From the NCBI GenBank assembly GCA_949743895.1, contig CATJUX010000058.1:1-32759 (forward strand): a stretch of 32,759 nucleotides of DNA, given 5' to 3'. Below the pieces are notes generated by a model. The model was not told the DNA's origin. It saw nothing but the letters and a program-made list of their open reading frames with translations, and ran no database searches. Positions 8,577 through 17,130 of this stretch are shown one piece after another. The DNA is from JANFXS01 sp022791155 (GTDB lineage Bacteria; Bacillota; Clostridia; Lachnospirales; Anaerotignaceae). Made by a program: the position numbers and the translations under genes. Position 1 is the first letter of the stretch; each line of letters begins with the position of its first letter.

Positions 8577-9356
8577 CTACAGCCTTTGTCTCACAACTTC
8601 ATACATCAAAACAGCTGCCGCCACAGAAGCATTCAAGCTCTCTGCTTCTTCTTTCATTGGTATTTTGACATATTCGTCAGAAAGCTCTGCTGTCTCATTC
8701 AAAAGCCCTCTCGCTTCATTTCCCACCAAAAAACAGCAGCCTTTTTTAAGATCCAAATCATATGGATATTTTTTGCCTTTCAAATGTGCGGCATAAACCA
8801 AAATTCCATTTCTTTTCAGCAGTTCAACTGTGTCCCTAATGTTCACTCCGCTCACAACAGGAACATGAAATATGGCTCCCATTGTGCTTCTCAAAACTTT
8901 CCCCCCATAAACATCAACGCTTTTGTCAGAAAGAAATATGCCGTCACAGCCACAGGCACACGCCGTTCTTATGATTGTGCCCAAATTCCCTGGATCATTA
9001 AGTTCTTCGGCAATCACAAAAAATCCGTTTTCTTTTGCGTTTTTAACAACTTCTTCAACGCTATATTTCTTTTTTCTCACAACGGCCAATATTCCCTGAG
9101 GATTGCTTGTTTCGCTCATTTCCTTGAAAACATGCTCCGAAAATATATGCACATCCGCACGCGACAAAAAGCTTCCCAAGTCATTTTCATTTGCAAACTT
9201 TTCAGAAACGCCATAAAATTCAATTTCATGGCAGTCGGGTATCTCACGCACAAAGCGCAGCCCCTCAGCCACAAAAAGCCCCTCTTTTTCACGTTTTCTT
9301 TTGTTTTCCAAGGATTTCACAATTTTTGCAAATTTATTTTGAATGCTGTCTATCAT
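8577..9356 (-). CDS. TrmH/SpoU-family RNA 2'-O-methyltransferase
   Basis: A 259-residue SPOUT-class enzyme that methylates ribose 2'-OH in rRNA or tRNA from S-adenosylmethionine. All three family motifs are present: motif 1 NDPGNLGTIIRTA, motif 2 FLVGNEARGL, and motif 3 IPMKEEAESLNASVAAAVLMYE, which together form the trefoil knot and cofactor site. The N-terminal 90 residues (IQNKFAKIVKSLENKRKREKEG) are the substrate-binding domain seen in RlmB/TsnR-like members. The exact target nucleotide cannot be read from the sequence. Start ATG 9356 has GGAG eight bases upstream. It stands alone on the minus strand, divergent from aroC, with a strong extended -10 promoter. Confidence 0.93.
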   Translation of the reverse strand: MIDSIQNKFAKIVKSLENKRKREKEGLFVAEGLRFVREIPDCHEIEFYGVSEKFANENDLGSFLSRADVHIFSEHVFKEMSETSNPQGILAVVRKKKYSVEEVVKNAKENGFFVIAEELNDPGNLGTIIRTACACGCDGIFLSDKSVDVYGGKVLRSTMGAIFHVPVVSGVNIRDTVELLKRNGILVYAAHLKGKKYPYDLDLKKGCCFLVGNEARGLLNETAELSDEYVKIPMKEEAESLNASVAAAVLMYEVVRQRL

Positions 9357-9489
9357 AGTTATATCTCCACAAATATATAAAATTCAGTTTTGTATAAACA
9401 CTTGAAAAGTCATGCATATTTAGCAATAATTCAAAAAAATAATATCTCTGCCAAACGCCCTGGCTCGCAAATTTCAAGCGCTTTTAATC

Positions 9490-9517
9490 ATTATACCACA
9501 TTGGGTTAATGCAACAA
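9490..9517 (-). promoter_or_regulatory. Extended -10 promoter for the RNA methyltransferase
   Basis: Minus strand: -35 TTGTTG (9517-9512), 16-base spacer, -10 TATAAT (9495-9490) preceded by TGG, an extended -10. The 13-base block AATGTGGTATAAT is identical in the gyrB promoter at 32526-32538. Confidence 0.6.
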
Positions 9518-9527
9518 AGAAAATATT

Positions 9528-9556
9528 TTGAATGACATGTCCATATGTGATAAAAT
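9528..9556 (+). promoter_or_regulatory. Promoter of aroC
   Basis: -35 TTGAAT (9528-9533), 17-base spacer, -10 TAAAAT (9551-9556). The leader to the aroC start is about 87 bases. It lies back to back with the methyltransferase promoter. Confidence 0.65.
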
Positions 9557-9649
9557 AGTGAAATAACGCTGTCAGCTGATGAAAACAAGCATAAATCTCA
9601 AAAACATATAAAATTAAAACAAAATTACATTCATATGAGGTGAACAACA

Positions 9650-10747
9650 ATGTCTGGTTCAATATTTGGAAAAGTTTTTCAAGTTGCAACATTCGGTGAA
9701 AGCCACGGCCGCGCTTTGGGAGTTATAATTGACGGCTGCCCAAGCGGAATATCTCTTGACGAAAATGACATCCAAAAATATCTCAACCGCCGCCGCCCCG
9801 GAAGCAATAAATATGGAACAAAAAGAAACGAGAGTGACAAAGTGCAAATTTTGTCGGGAGTTTTTGAAGGAAAAACAACAGGAACTCCAATTGCCATAGC
9901 AGTTTTCAATGAAGATCAAAAATCAAAGGATTATAGCAGCATAGCTGACATATTCCGCCCCGGCCATGCAGATTATACATTTGAAAAAAAATATGGTTTC
10001 AGGGACTATCGCGGCGGCGGGCGTTCTTCAGGCCGTGAAACCCTTTGCCGCGTTGCCGCTGGTGCTGTTGCAAAAAAAGTGCTGTCCGAAATTGGAATTG
10101 ATTTCACAACATACACAAAGTCAATCGGGAACATATCCATAAAACAATTCAACAAGCATGAAATATTCCAAAATCCACTTTTCATGCCCGACAACACTGC
10201 TGCTGCTGAAGCCTCTGCCTTTCTTGACAGCTGCATCAAAAAGCTTGACTCCGCCGGCGGCACAGTTGAATGCAGAGTCACAGGGCTTCCTGTTGGCATT
10301 GGCGAAACTGTTTTTGACAAATTAGACGCCAATCTTGCAAAGGCCATATTTTCAATAGGCGCTGTGAAAGGCTTTGAAATTGGTTCTGGGTTTGGAGCCT
10401 CAAAATTGAACGGAAGCGAAAACAACGATGGCTTCACAGCCAACGAAAACGGCCTCATATCAAAAACTTCCAACAACTCTGGCGGCGTTTTGGGCGGCAT
10501 GAGCGATGGCGACACACTCATTTTCAGCGCTGCCTTCAAGCCAACACCTTCCATAGGCATTGTTCAAAAAACAGTGAGCCTTTCAGGCGAAAACAGAGAA
10601 ATTGCAATAACCGGCCGCCACGACCCCATAGTTGTTCCCCGCGCTGTTGTTGTTGTTGAAGCAATGGCCGCAATCACAATTGTTGATCTTCTTCTTCAAA
10701 ACACATATTCAAACATAAACAACATCAAAAAAATATATATATCATAA
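9650..10747 (+). CDS. aroC: Chorismate synthase
   Basis: A 365-residue enzyme that converts 5-enolpyruvylshikimate 3-phosphate to chorismate, the last shikimate-pathway step, using reduced FMN. Signature motifs are GESHGRALG near residue 16 with the active-site His19, RPGHADYTFEKKYGFRDYRGGGRSSGRET from about 104 with the second active-site His, and GRHDP near 325. Length is normal (about 360-390). Start ATG 9650 has GAGGTGA upstream. No other shikimate gene is adjacent; it is followed 42 bases later by a SpoIIM-like gene, with which it is probably co-transcribed. Confidence 0.97.
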   Translation: MSGSIFGKVFQVATFGESHGRALGVIIDGCPSGISLDENDIQKYLNRRRPGSNKYGTKRNESDKVQILSGVFEGKTTGTPIAIAVFNEDQKSKDYSSIADIFRPGHADYTFEKKYGFRDYRGGGRSSGRETLCRVAAGAVAKKVLSEIGIDFTTYTKSIGNISIKQFNKHEIFQNPLFMPDNTAAAEASAFLDSCIKKLDSAGGTVECRVTGLPVGIGETVFDKLDANLAKAIFSIGAVKGFEIGSGFGASKLNGSENNDGFTANENGLISKTSNNSGGVLGGMSDGDTLIFSAAFKPTPSIGIVQKTVSLSGENREIAITGRHDPIVVPRAVVVVEAMAAITIVDLLLQNTYSNINNIKKIYIS

Positions 10748-10789
10748 TTTCTTTGCAAAGTCATACCTTTTAATGTAGGAGGTATGTCC

Positions 10790-11323
10790 ATGATAATAGT
10801 AAAAAATATAAATCACAGAAAAATTGTTCTTTTTCTAATTGGCCTATTTTTTTCAGCTGGAACAGCCGTGGGTATATTTATGACATTCAAATATAATCCT
10901 TCTGCCACTGCACCAACAGCGGCCACATTCGAAACTGCATTTGTCTCAAACGGAAAATATATATTCCTTTTGTGGCTTGTGGGCTTTTTTAGTGCAGGTG
11001 TGTTTTGTGTGCCGCCTGCATGTGCCCTCTGTGGATATGGCTATGGCGCGGCTTGCTCCGTTTTTCTCATGCAAAACAACGAGGGTGCATTTCTTGCCCT
11101 TTCATTGAAATATTGCCTGTTTTTAGTGTCCATGTTCATAACTGCTGCTTCATCTTCTCAAATTTCATTGAGCTGCTACAAAATCCACAGCAGTCCAAAA
11201 GCCGCTCTCCCGCGGGAAAGAGAGCGCGAAATAACTGAACATGTTATAATACTTTTCATTTCGTCACTGCCAATAGTTCTGTGCTCCCTCATTGATGTTC
11301 ATTTGATTGCCGCACTTGCCTAA
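10790..11323 (+). CDS. SpoIIM-like integral membrane protein
   Basis: A 177-residue membrane protein with a helix at about 10-33, two or three more between 55 and 120 (KYIFLLWLVGFF onward, and LSLKYCLFLVSMFI), and a last one near the C-terminus (HVIILFISSLPIVLCSLI). Length and layout resemble stage II sporulation protein M, part of the DMP complex that drives septal peptidoglycan thinning and engulfment. Position supports this: in Bacillus subtilis spoIIM lies close to xerD (ripX), and xerD follows here. Residue-level identity is weak, so the call rests partly on context; a generic membrane protein is the alternative. The start is ATG 10790, seven bases after AGGAGG; the ATG at 10784 is too close to that site. 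Confidence 0.55.
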   Translation: MIIVKNINHRKIVLFLIGLFFSAGTAVGIFMTFKYNPSATAPTAATFETAFVSNGKYIFLLWLVGFFSAGVFCVPPACALCGYGYGAACSVFLMQNNEGAFLALSLKYCLFLVSMFITAASSSQISLSCYKIHSSPKAALPREREREITEHVIILFISSLPIVLCSLIDVHLIAALA

Positions 11324-11415
11324 AAACTTTTTCACATCAAATCACATTTTGAAAATATATTGTTCATAAAAAGTGCTGAATATACATTTATTTGTCAAAA
11401 TTTGTATTGATACTA

Positions 11416-11444
11416 TCGACAATTGAAACAAAAAGTCTTATAAT
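11416..11444 (+). promoter_or_regulatory. Promoter of xerD
   Basis: -35 TCGACA (11416-11421), 17-base spacer, -10 TATAAT (11439-11444). Transcription from about 11451 gives a leader of some 75 bases to the TTG start. Confidence 0.6.
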
Positions 11445-11525
11445 ATTTTTCGTAGCCATTTTGGAAACGACATATGCATGTCAGCAATCACATTTTCCTA
11501 TGAAGCAGATAAAGGAGAAATTATT

Positions 11526-12407
11526 TTGGATAATATTGACGATTTTTCAGACTATCTCAAAACTGTTAAAAACTCATCAGAAAGCACTGTGACGTCATAC
11601 TGCCGTGATCTGCGCAATTTCCAAACATACATAAAAAAATCAGGCGGAAATGAAATTGAAAAAACAAACCGCACAAACATAATTTCATATATATATAGCC
11701 TTCAAAAAAACAAACGCGCAAGCTCCACAGTTTCACGAAATATCGCCTCTTTGCGGGCATATTTTTCATATCTCATGTCAAAAGGCATTATAACCGAAAA
11801 CCCGGCTCTTGGCCTTGAAACGCCTCATGTTGAAAAAAAAGTCCCTGAAATACTCTCTTTGAGCAACATTGAACTTTTGATAAACCAGCCTGACACATCT
11901 GGCGTTAAAGGCATTCGCGACAAAGCAATGCTTGAAGTTTCATATGCCACAGGCATGAGAGTTACAGAACTCATAAATATAATGGTTGAAGATGTGAACT
12001 TGGATCTTGAATATATTGTATGCGGCTCCAAAGAAAAGTCACGCGTGATTCCTCTTGGCTCAAAAGCTGTGGAAGCGCTCAAAACATATATGACCAAAAG
12101 CCGGAAGCAGCTTGTCGGAGACTCTGGTGAAAACGCTTTGTTTGTCAATTGCAGTGGTTCTGCCATGACACGTCAGGGGTTTTGGAAAATAATAAAATCA
12201 TATGCAAAAAAGGCCAACATAAAAGGCGACATAACTCCTCACACGCTGAGACATTCATTTGCCGCTCACCTAATTGAAAACGGCTGCGACATACAAAGTG
12301 TTCAAGAAATGCTTGGCCATTCCGACATATCAACAACGCAAATATATGCAAAGTCCAATCGAGGCCGGCTGAAAGATGTTTATGCGAAAACTCATCCCCG
12401 TGCATAA
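11526..12407 (+). CDS. xerD: Tyrosine recombinase XerD (chromosome dimer resolution)
   Basis: A 293-residue tyrosine recombinase, the usual XerC/XerD length. It has the N-terminal SAM-like core-binding domain (residues 1-90) and a catalytic domain with R145 (ATGMRVTEL), Lys169 or 171 (CGSKEKSR), H239 and R242 (HTLRHSFAAHL), H265 (LGHSDISTT) and nucleophile Y274. These recombinases resolve chromosome dimers at dif with FtsK. An ATG at 11478 opens the same frame but has no ribosome binding site; TTG 11526 has AAAGGAG eight bases upstream and gives the standard length, so it is preferred. The link to SpoIIM upstream matches the Firmicute gene order and favours the chromosomal XerD over a phage integrase. 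A strong terminator follows. Confidence 0.9.
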   Translation: MDNIDDFSDYLKTVKNSSESTVTSYCRDLRNFQTYIKKSGGNEIEKTNRTNIISYIYSLQKNKRASSTVSRNIASLRAYFSYLMSKGIITENPALGLETPHVEKKVPEILSLSNIELLINQPDTSGVKGIRDKAMLEVSYATGMRVTELINIMVEDVNLDLEYIVCGSKEKSRVIPLGSKAVEALKTYMTKSRKQLVGDSGENALFVNCSGSAMTRQGFWKIIKSYAKKANIKGDITPHTLRHSFAAHLIENGCDIQSVQEMLGHSDISTTQIYAKSNRGRLKDVYAKTHPRA

Positions 12408-12457
12408 TTTTTTTACACAAAAACATGTTTGGCATTTTGTTTTCAAAATTTTTGCAA

Positions 12458-12511
12458 AAAACAGCGCCAAAAGCCAAAAATTTCAATTTCTTTGGGCTTT
12501 GGCGCTGTTTT
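12458..12511. terminator. Bidirectional terminator between xerD and the ABC-F gene
   Basis: AACAGCGCCAAAAGCC pairs almost perfectly with GGCTTTGGCGCTGTT across a short loop; T runs flank it on both strands. It ends both the plus-strand xerD transcript and the minus-strand ABC-F transcript. Confidence 0.9.
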
Positions 12512-12512
12512 G

Positions 12513-14288
12513 TCATTCCTGATTGGCTATTTTGTCGGCCAGTTCCTCCAAATATATCCAGCGTTCCATTTTTTCATTCAAAAGCAATTCAAGCTCCTCT
12601 TTCTCTTTGGAAAGATCATTCAGTTTTGTATAGTCGCTGACATATTTTTCCATTTCGTCAGAACATTTTTTTATTTTTTCTTCAATTTTTTTCATGTCGT
12701 CATTTATAGTTTCATACTCTCTTTGCTCGCCAAACGTGAACTTGAGCTTTCTCTGCCTTGGCCGCTGTTGCTTTTCATTTTTAATCACCACTTTTTCAGG
12801 CATTTCCTCTTTTGTTTTGCTTGCTTCATAATCACTGAAATTTCCTATATATCTTACAACCTCTCCCTGAGGGCCAATCTCAAATATAAAATTGGCAATT
12901 TTGTCAAGAAAATATCTGTCATGGGAAACGGCAACAACCGCTCCATTAAACATTTCCAAATAATCCTCCAATATAGAAAGCGTTTCAACATCAATATCGT
13001 TTGTGGGCTCGTCAAGAAGAAGTATGTTTGGCGCTTCCATAAGTATGCTCAAAAGATAAAGCCTTCTTTTTTCACCGCCGCTGAGATTCCCAATGAGGCT
13101 GTGCTGCAAATCTGGATAGAACAAAAACCTTTCAAGCATCTGGCTTGCTGTGACAATGCCATCATCAGTTTTTATCGAGTTGTTAATGTCCTTTATAAAG
13201 TCTATAACCTTAACTGTTTCATCAAGTTTTTGGTTTTCTTGTGAAAAGTATCCAATCTTGACAGTTTCGCCTTTCTGAACTTCTCCAGTGTCAGCCTTCA
13301 AAGCTCCGCTCATCAAATTGAGCAGTGTTGTTTTTCCGGCGCCGTTGCGGCCCACAATGCCAATTCTGTCATCTTTCAAAACAGTATATGTAAAGTTTTT
13401 TATAACAGTTTTTCCAGAAAAACTTTTAGAAACATTTTCAAGCTCAATTGTTTTGCGCCCCAAGCGGCTTGAAACTGACGACATTTGCACTTTCCCATCG
13501 GTTTCAGGCGAAGCCTCGGCTTTAAGCTGTTCATATCTTTCTATTCTTCCTTTTGCCTTTGTGCTTCGCGCCCTTGCGCCGCGCATTATCCATGCATATT
13601 CCTTTTTCAATATGGCCTGTCTTTTTCTTTCACTGGCCAAAGTCATTTCTTCCCTTTGAGCTTTGAGCTCCAAATATTTTGAATAGTTCGCCTCATAGCC
13701 ATAGAGCTTTCCTTTGTCCAGTTCCACAATGCGGTTCACAACTCTTTCAAGAAAATATCTGTCATGGGTTATCATTATAACCCCCAATTTGCATTTTTTG
13801 AGATAATTTTCAAGCCATTCGGCCATATAGCTGTCCAAATGGTTCGTTGGCTCATCAAGTATGAGAACATCATTTTTTTTGACAAGTGTTGACGCCAAAG
13901 CAACCCTCTTTTTTTGACCGCCTGAAAGAACGCCAATTTTTTTGTCAAAATCCTCAAATCCAAGCTTTGATAGCATGGCTTTGGCTTCATAAACATCAAT
14001 CTCGCTGTCTTTGGCCGAAGCGCTCTCAACAACTTGCTCAAGCATTGAAAGGCTGTCATTCATAGCAGGGTTTTGCCTCAAATATCCAATTTTTATGTTT
14101 GGTGCGAACCACGTGCTTCCGCTGTCAGGTTCTTCTTCATTGGCCAAAATGCGGAGAAGCGTGCTTTTTCCCGTTCCATTAACCCCTATAATCCCAATTT
14201 TTTCTCCCTCGTTTACATGCAGCGAAACATGTTTCAAAAGTTCTTTCATTCCATAGTTTTTGCTCACATTCTCAACCGACAGCAGCAT
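12513..14288 (-). CDS. ABC-F family ATPase, Uup type
   Basis: A 591-residue soluble protein with two ABC ATPase domains in tandem and no membrane part. Domain 1 has Walker A GVNGTGKST (35-43), signature LSGGQKKRVALA and Walker B LILDEPTNHLD; domain 2 has GRNGAGKTT, LSGGEKRRLYLL and LLLDEPTNDID. A linker (P-site tRNA interaction motif region) lies between them, with a basic ARARSTKAKGRIERYE stretch. The last 70 residues are a charged coiled coil (KIEEKIKKCSDEMEKY, KEELELLLNEKMERWIYLEEL), typical of the Uup branch, which acts on ribosomes or branched DNA. The start is ATG 14288, seven bases after AGGAG; a frame start at 14306 would include the ribosome binding site. It follows the CorC gene by 93 bases and may share its transcript. 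Confidence 0.92.
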   Translation of the reverse strand: MLLSVENVSKNYGMKELLKHVSLHVNEGEKIGIIGVNGTGKSTLLRILANEEEPDSGSTWFAPNIKIGYLRQNPAMNDSLSMLEQVVESASAKDSEIDVYEAKAMLSKLGFEDFDKKIGVLSGGQKKRVALASTLVKKNDVLILDEPTNHLDSYMAEWLENYLKKCKLGVIMITHDRYFLERVVNRIVELDKGKLYGYEANYSKYLELKAQREEMTLASERKRQAILKKEYAWIMRGARARSTKAKGRIERYEQLKAEASPETDGKVQMSSVSSRLGRKTIELENVSKSFSGKTVIKNFTYTVLKDDRIGIVGRNGAGKTTLLNLMSGALKADTGEVQKGETVKIGYFSQENQKLDETVKVIDFIKDINNSIKTDDGIVTASQMLERFLFYPDLQHSLIGNLSGGEKRRLYLLSILMEAPNILLLDEPTNDIDVETLSILEDYLEMFNGAVVAVSHDRYFLDKIANFIFEIGPQGEVVRYIGNFSDYEASKTKEEMPEKVVIKNEKQQRPRQRKLKFTFGEQREYETINDDMKKIEEKIKKCSDEMEKYVSDYTKLNDLSKEKEELELLLNEKMERWIYLEELADKIANQE

Positions 14289-14381
14289 ACCGTTTCTCCT
14301 AAACAAAAATAATCAAAAACCAATTGTTCGCAATGTTAAATGCCGTTTAACCAAAAACACATTCACAAAAACCGTTTGTTC

Positions 14382-15653
14382 TCACTGAGTTTCATTTTCA
14401 TCAAAGCACAAAAGTTTTATCCTCAGTTTTGTGATGCGGTTTTTTTCAATCTCCTCAACCTTTATCTCAAGCCCGTCTGTGTCAACGGTTTCTCCCGCAA
14501 GGGCAAACCTTCCCAAAATCCCTATGACATAACCGCCTATCGTCTCAACATCATCGCTTTTGAGTTGAGTTCCAAGCATCTCATTTATGTCATCAATCCG
14601 GGTTGTGCCGTCAACAAGATATTCATTTTCTTTCACCAGCTCTATGTCATCGTCCTCGTCATCGTCAAACTCGTCTGCAATTTCGCCCACAATTTCCTCA
14701 ACCATGTCCTCAACAGTGACAAGCCCCGAGGTTCCGCCATATTCATCAAGAACAATGGCCATGGCAATTCTGTTTGTGCGCATTTCTTTAAGCAGCTTTC
14801 TCACTTCTTTCGATTCATAAGTGAAAAGCGCCTCTCTCATATATTTTTCAGGAGAGAAATTTTCTGTGTCGTCAGTAAAAAAAACATCTTTCAAATAAAG
14901 TATTCCTGATATGTCATCTATGTCTTCATCATATACAGGGATTCTGGAAAAGCGTTCGTCTCTGAATATTTTCATAACTTCGTCATATGTGGCATCTTTG
15001 GAAACAGTCACCATTTCTGTTCTTGGCGTCATGACGTCTTTTGCCCTATAATCGCCAAAGTCAAAAACATTGTTTATCATTTCTCTTTCATCAATTTCCA
15101 AAACACCTTCCTCATGGCTGACATTGACCATTGTTTTGAGCTCGGCTTCAGTGATTGTTGGTGTTTTGTCATCATTCCTTCCGCCCATAAGTTTTATGAT
15201 TCCGCAAGTCACAACGTCAAATATTTTGACAACAGGCGTCAGCGCTTTGACAATCAAGCTGACAGGTTTTGCAACCAAAAGCGCTGTTTTTTCAGAGTTT
15301 TCGGCCGCCATTGTTTTTGGCGTAATTTCGCCAAAAACAAGCAAAATGATTGTCATGAAAACCGTGGCTATTCCAACACCATTTTTGGGGCTCACCTCAA
15401 TGGCAATTGCTGTTGCCAGTGAAGAAGCGCCAATGTTAACAATGTTGTTGCCAACCAATATAGCGCTCAAAAGCTTTTGCGGGCTTTCCAGCAATTTCTG
15501 GACAGTTCCAGCGTTTTTGACATTTTCCTCAACCATGTTCAAAAGCTTTATGCGGCTGATTGACGAAAGCGCTGTCTCTGAAGAAGAAAAGAATGCCGAC
15601 AACGAAATTAAAACAACAAGAATAACAAACAGATACCAACTGCCAGGTTCCAC
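14382..15653 (-). CDS. CNNM/CorC/HlyC-type CBS-domain membrane transporter
   Basis: A 423-residue protein of the hemolysin C/CorC family: an N-terminal DUF21 membrane domain (helices at about 6-28, 60-80, 90-115 and 125-150), a CBS pair (about 205-330, with DVMTPRTEMVTV and GGTSGLVTVEDMVEEIVGEIADEFDDD), and a C-terminal CorC/transporter-associated domain (350-423). Members export Mg2+ or other divalent cations; the CBS pair binds nucleotides. The acidic EFDDDEDDDIE stretch near 335 is family-like. The start is GTG 15653, immediately after the stop of the ABC ATPase gene with no gap; GGAGAG inside that gene's end would serve as its binding site, so translation is likely coupled. Why a cation transporter ends an organic-anion importer operon is not clear. 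Confidence 0.9.
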   Translation of the reverse strand: MEPGSWYLFVILVVLISLSAFFSSSETALSSISRIKLLNMVEENVKNAGTVQKLLESPQKLLSAILVGNNIVNIGASSLATAIAIEVSPKNGVGIATVFMTIILLVFGEITPKTMAAENSEKTALLVAKPVSLIVKALTPVVKIFDVVTCGIIKLMGGRNDDKTPTITEAELKTMVNVSHEEGVLEIDEREMINNVFDFGDYRAKDVMTPRTEMVTVSKDATYDEVMKIFRDERFSRIPVYDEDIDDISGILYLKDVFFTDDTENFSPEKYMREALFTYESKEVRKLLKEMRTNRIAMAIVLDEYGGTSGLVTVEDMVEEIVGEIADEFDDDEDDDIELVKENEYLVDGTTRIDDINEMLGTQLKSDDVETIGGYVIGILGRFALAGETVDTDGLEIKVEEIEKNRITKLRIKLLCFDENETQ

Positions 15654-16316
15654 TTAAAAATCACTCTCCATATTTTTCATTATAAAATTTTTAATATATC
15701 CAACATCTTCCAACGTTTTTGTGTTTTCAAAGGAACAAACTGTTTTGACCGGATGTCCTCCCAAAACAACAATTCTGTCCCCCAGCTTGACAGCCTCATC
15801 AATTTCATGGGTGACAATGACAGCCGTTTTTTTTGAAACAGCCTTTTCAACTTTCAACATGACAATTTCTTTCAAAATAACATCAATTCCCTTAAAAGGC
15901 TCATCCATCACAAAAACGTCGCCATCATATGCAAGCGCCCTTCCCAGTGCAACGCGTCTTTTCATTCCACCGCTAAGTTCTTTGGGATATTTTTTTGAAC
16001 AATCGCTCAAATGCAGTTCTTCCAAAATATCATGGCACAAATCACTGTTGTTGCAAACAATGGCCAAATTTTCAAAAACTGTCAGGCTCTCCAAAAGTCT
16101 GTCTTCCTGAAAAACAACAGATGTCTTTTTTTCAGCGTCAAACATAACACAGCCAAAATCCGGTTCAACAAGCTTCAGCAATATATTTGTCACAGTTGTT
16201 TTTCCACAGCCCGACTTCCCCAAAATTACAGTTGTTTTTCCCTCCTCAAAATCAATGCTGAAGTTCTCAAGCAATATGTCATCAAATCTTTTTGTGATGT
16301 TTTTCAGTGAAATCAC
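15654..16316 (-). CDS. ABC importer ATPase, nitrate/sulfonate/taurine type
   Basis: A 220-residue ATPase that powers the importer with the next two genes. Walker A is GKSGCGKTT (33-41), the Q-loop is VVFQEDRLLESLT, the signature LSGGMKRRVALGRAL, Walker B VFVMDEPFKGID and the switch His in VIVTHEIDEAV. It is shorter than typical SsuB/TauB proteins (about 240-260), the difference being mainly at the C-terminus. The start is GTG 16316, overlapping the permease stop by four bases (GTGA). The CorC gene follows with no gap. Confidence 0.92.
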   Translation of the reverse strand: MISLKNITKRFDDILLENFSIDFEEGKTTVILGKSGCGKTTVTNILLKLVEPDFGCVMFDAEKKTSVVFQEDRLLESLTVFENLAIVCNNSDLCHDILEELHLSDCSKKYPKELSGGMKRRVALGRALAYDGDVFVMDEPFKGIDVILKEIVMLKVEKAVSKKTAVIVTHEIDEAVKLGDRIVVLGGHPVKTVCSFENTKTLEDVGYIKNFIMKNMESDF

Positions 16317-17068
16317 ACTTTTTCACCTGTCCTAAACATATTGTGTATAAGTTTTTTAAAAAGTTTTTCCAAAATCAAGCTCAGCTCCACAAGCACAACT
16401 GTCCATGCAAAAAGCTCTGCCGTTTCAAGATATAGCCTTCCATTATATAATCCGCGGCCTATCGAAAGTTTTGGATTGGCTATAACTTCTGCCGCCACTG
16501 CCGCTTTCCAGCCAAAGCCAATGCCAAGCACGCATGATGTGTTGAACGCCGGAAGACACTGAGGCACATAAATGAACTTTGCAGTTTTGAGACAGCCAAA
16601 TTTATAAACTTTTGCCAATTCCAAAAGCTTTTGATCGGTTTCTTTTATGGCTTGTGAAATGTTTGATGTCACAATTGGCAAAACCATAAGAAAAGATATT
16701 AAAACCGGAACATAACTGCTTTTAACCCAAAGAAGCACCAAAATTATGAACGATGCCACAGGAACCGATTTTATAACTGTCATCAAAGGGTGAAGCAGAT
16801 ATTCAAGCGGCTTAAACACGCTTTCGGCCACGGCCAGCACAACTCCGGCGGCAACAGCCAATGTGAACCCTGCCGCCATTCTTCCAAGCGAGCAAAAAAT
16901 GCTTAGCCAAAAAACACTGTCAAAAACCTTTTTGCCCAAAACACTCAAAACCGACATTGGCGAAGGGAAAATCAATTCATTGCCAATCAAAACAGAGACA
17001 GTCTCCCAAACAGCAAGCCAAAAAATCAAGCAGCAAAATTTTATAACACGTTCTTTTTCACTTTTCAA
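16313..17068 (-). CDS. ABC importer permease, nitrate/sulfonate/taurine type
   Basis: A 251-residue inner-membrane permease of the SsuC/TauC family. Six hydrophobic segments are visible, and the ATPase-coupling EAA-type loop is near residues 145-175 (LELAKVYKFGCLKTAKFIYVPQ), then GIGFGWKAAVAAE, which is typical of the family. The start is TTG 17068 with AAGGAG about eight bases upstream. Its stop overlaps the ATPase start. It is 62 bases downstream of the lipoprotein gene, with a stem-loop between them. Confidence 0.93.
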   Translation of the reverse strand: MKSEKERVIKFCCLIFWLAVWETVSVLIGNELIFPSPMSVLSVLGKKVFDSVFWLSIFCSLGRMAAGFTLAVAAGVVLAVAESVFKPLEYLLHPLMTVIKSVPVASFIILVLLWVKSSYVPVLISFLMVLPIVTSNISQAIKETDQKLLELAKVYKFGCLKTAKFIYVPQCLPAFNTSCVLGIGFGWKAAVAAEVIANPKLSIGRGLYNGRLYLETAELFAWTVVLVELSLILEKLFKKLIHNMFRTGEKV

Positions 17069-17087
17069 TTCCCTTCTCCTTTACGCA

Positions 17088-17113
17088 CCAAAAGACTCAC
17101 TTGTGTGTGAGCC
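17088..17113 (-). terminator. Stem-loop between lipoprotein and permease genes
   Basis: Minus strand: GGCTCAC pairs with GTGAGTC around a six-base loop and is followed by four T. It is a weak terminator or a 3' stabilising hairpin; either would give more lipoprotein than permease mRNA, a common pattern in binding-protein operons. Confidence 0.5.
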
Positions 17114-17130
17114 TTCTGAGCATTGTTTTT

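Noticed and set aside
8361..9380. Plus-strand frame of 339 codons
   Set aside because: It lies antisense to the SpoU methyltransferase; its length comes from codon bias and the pyrimidine-rich tract.
11526..12407. Phage or transposon integrase
   Set aside because: Length, motifs and the SpoIIM-like neighbour fit chromosomal XerD; no att sites or phage genes are nearby.
12429..13244. Plus-strand frame of 271 codons
   Set aside because: Antisense to the ABC-F gene; its hydrophobic product is an artefact of the reverse strand.
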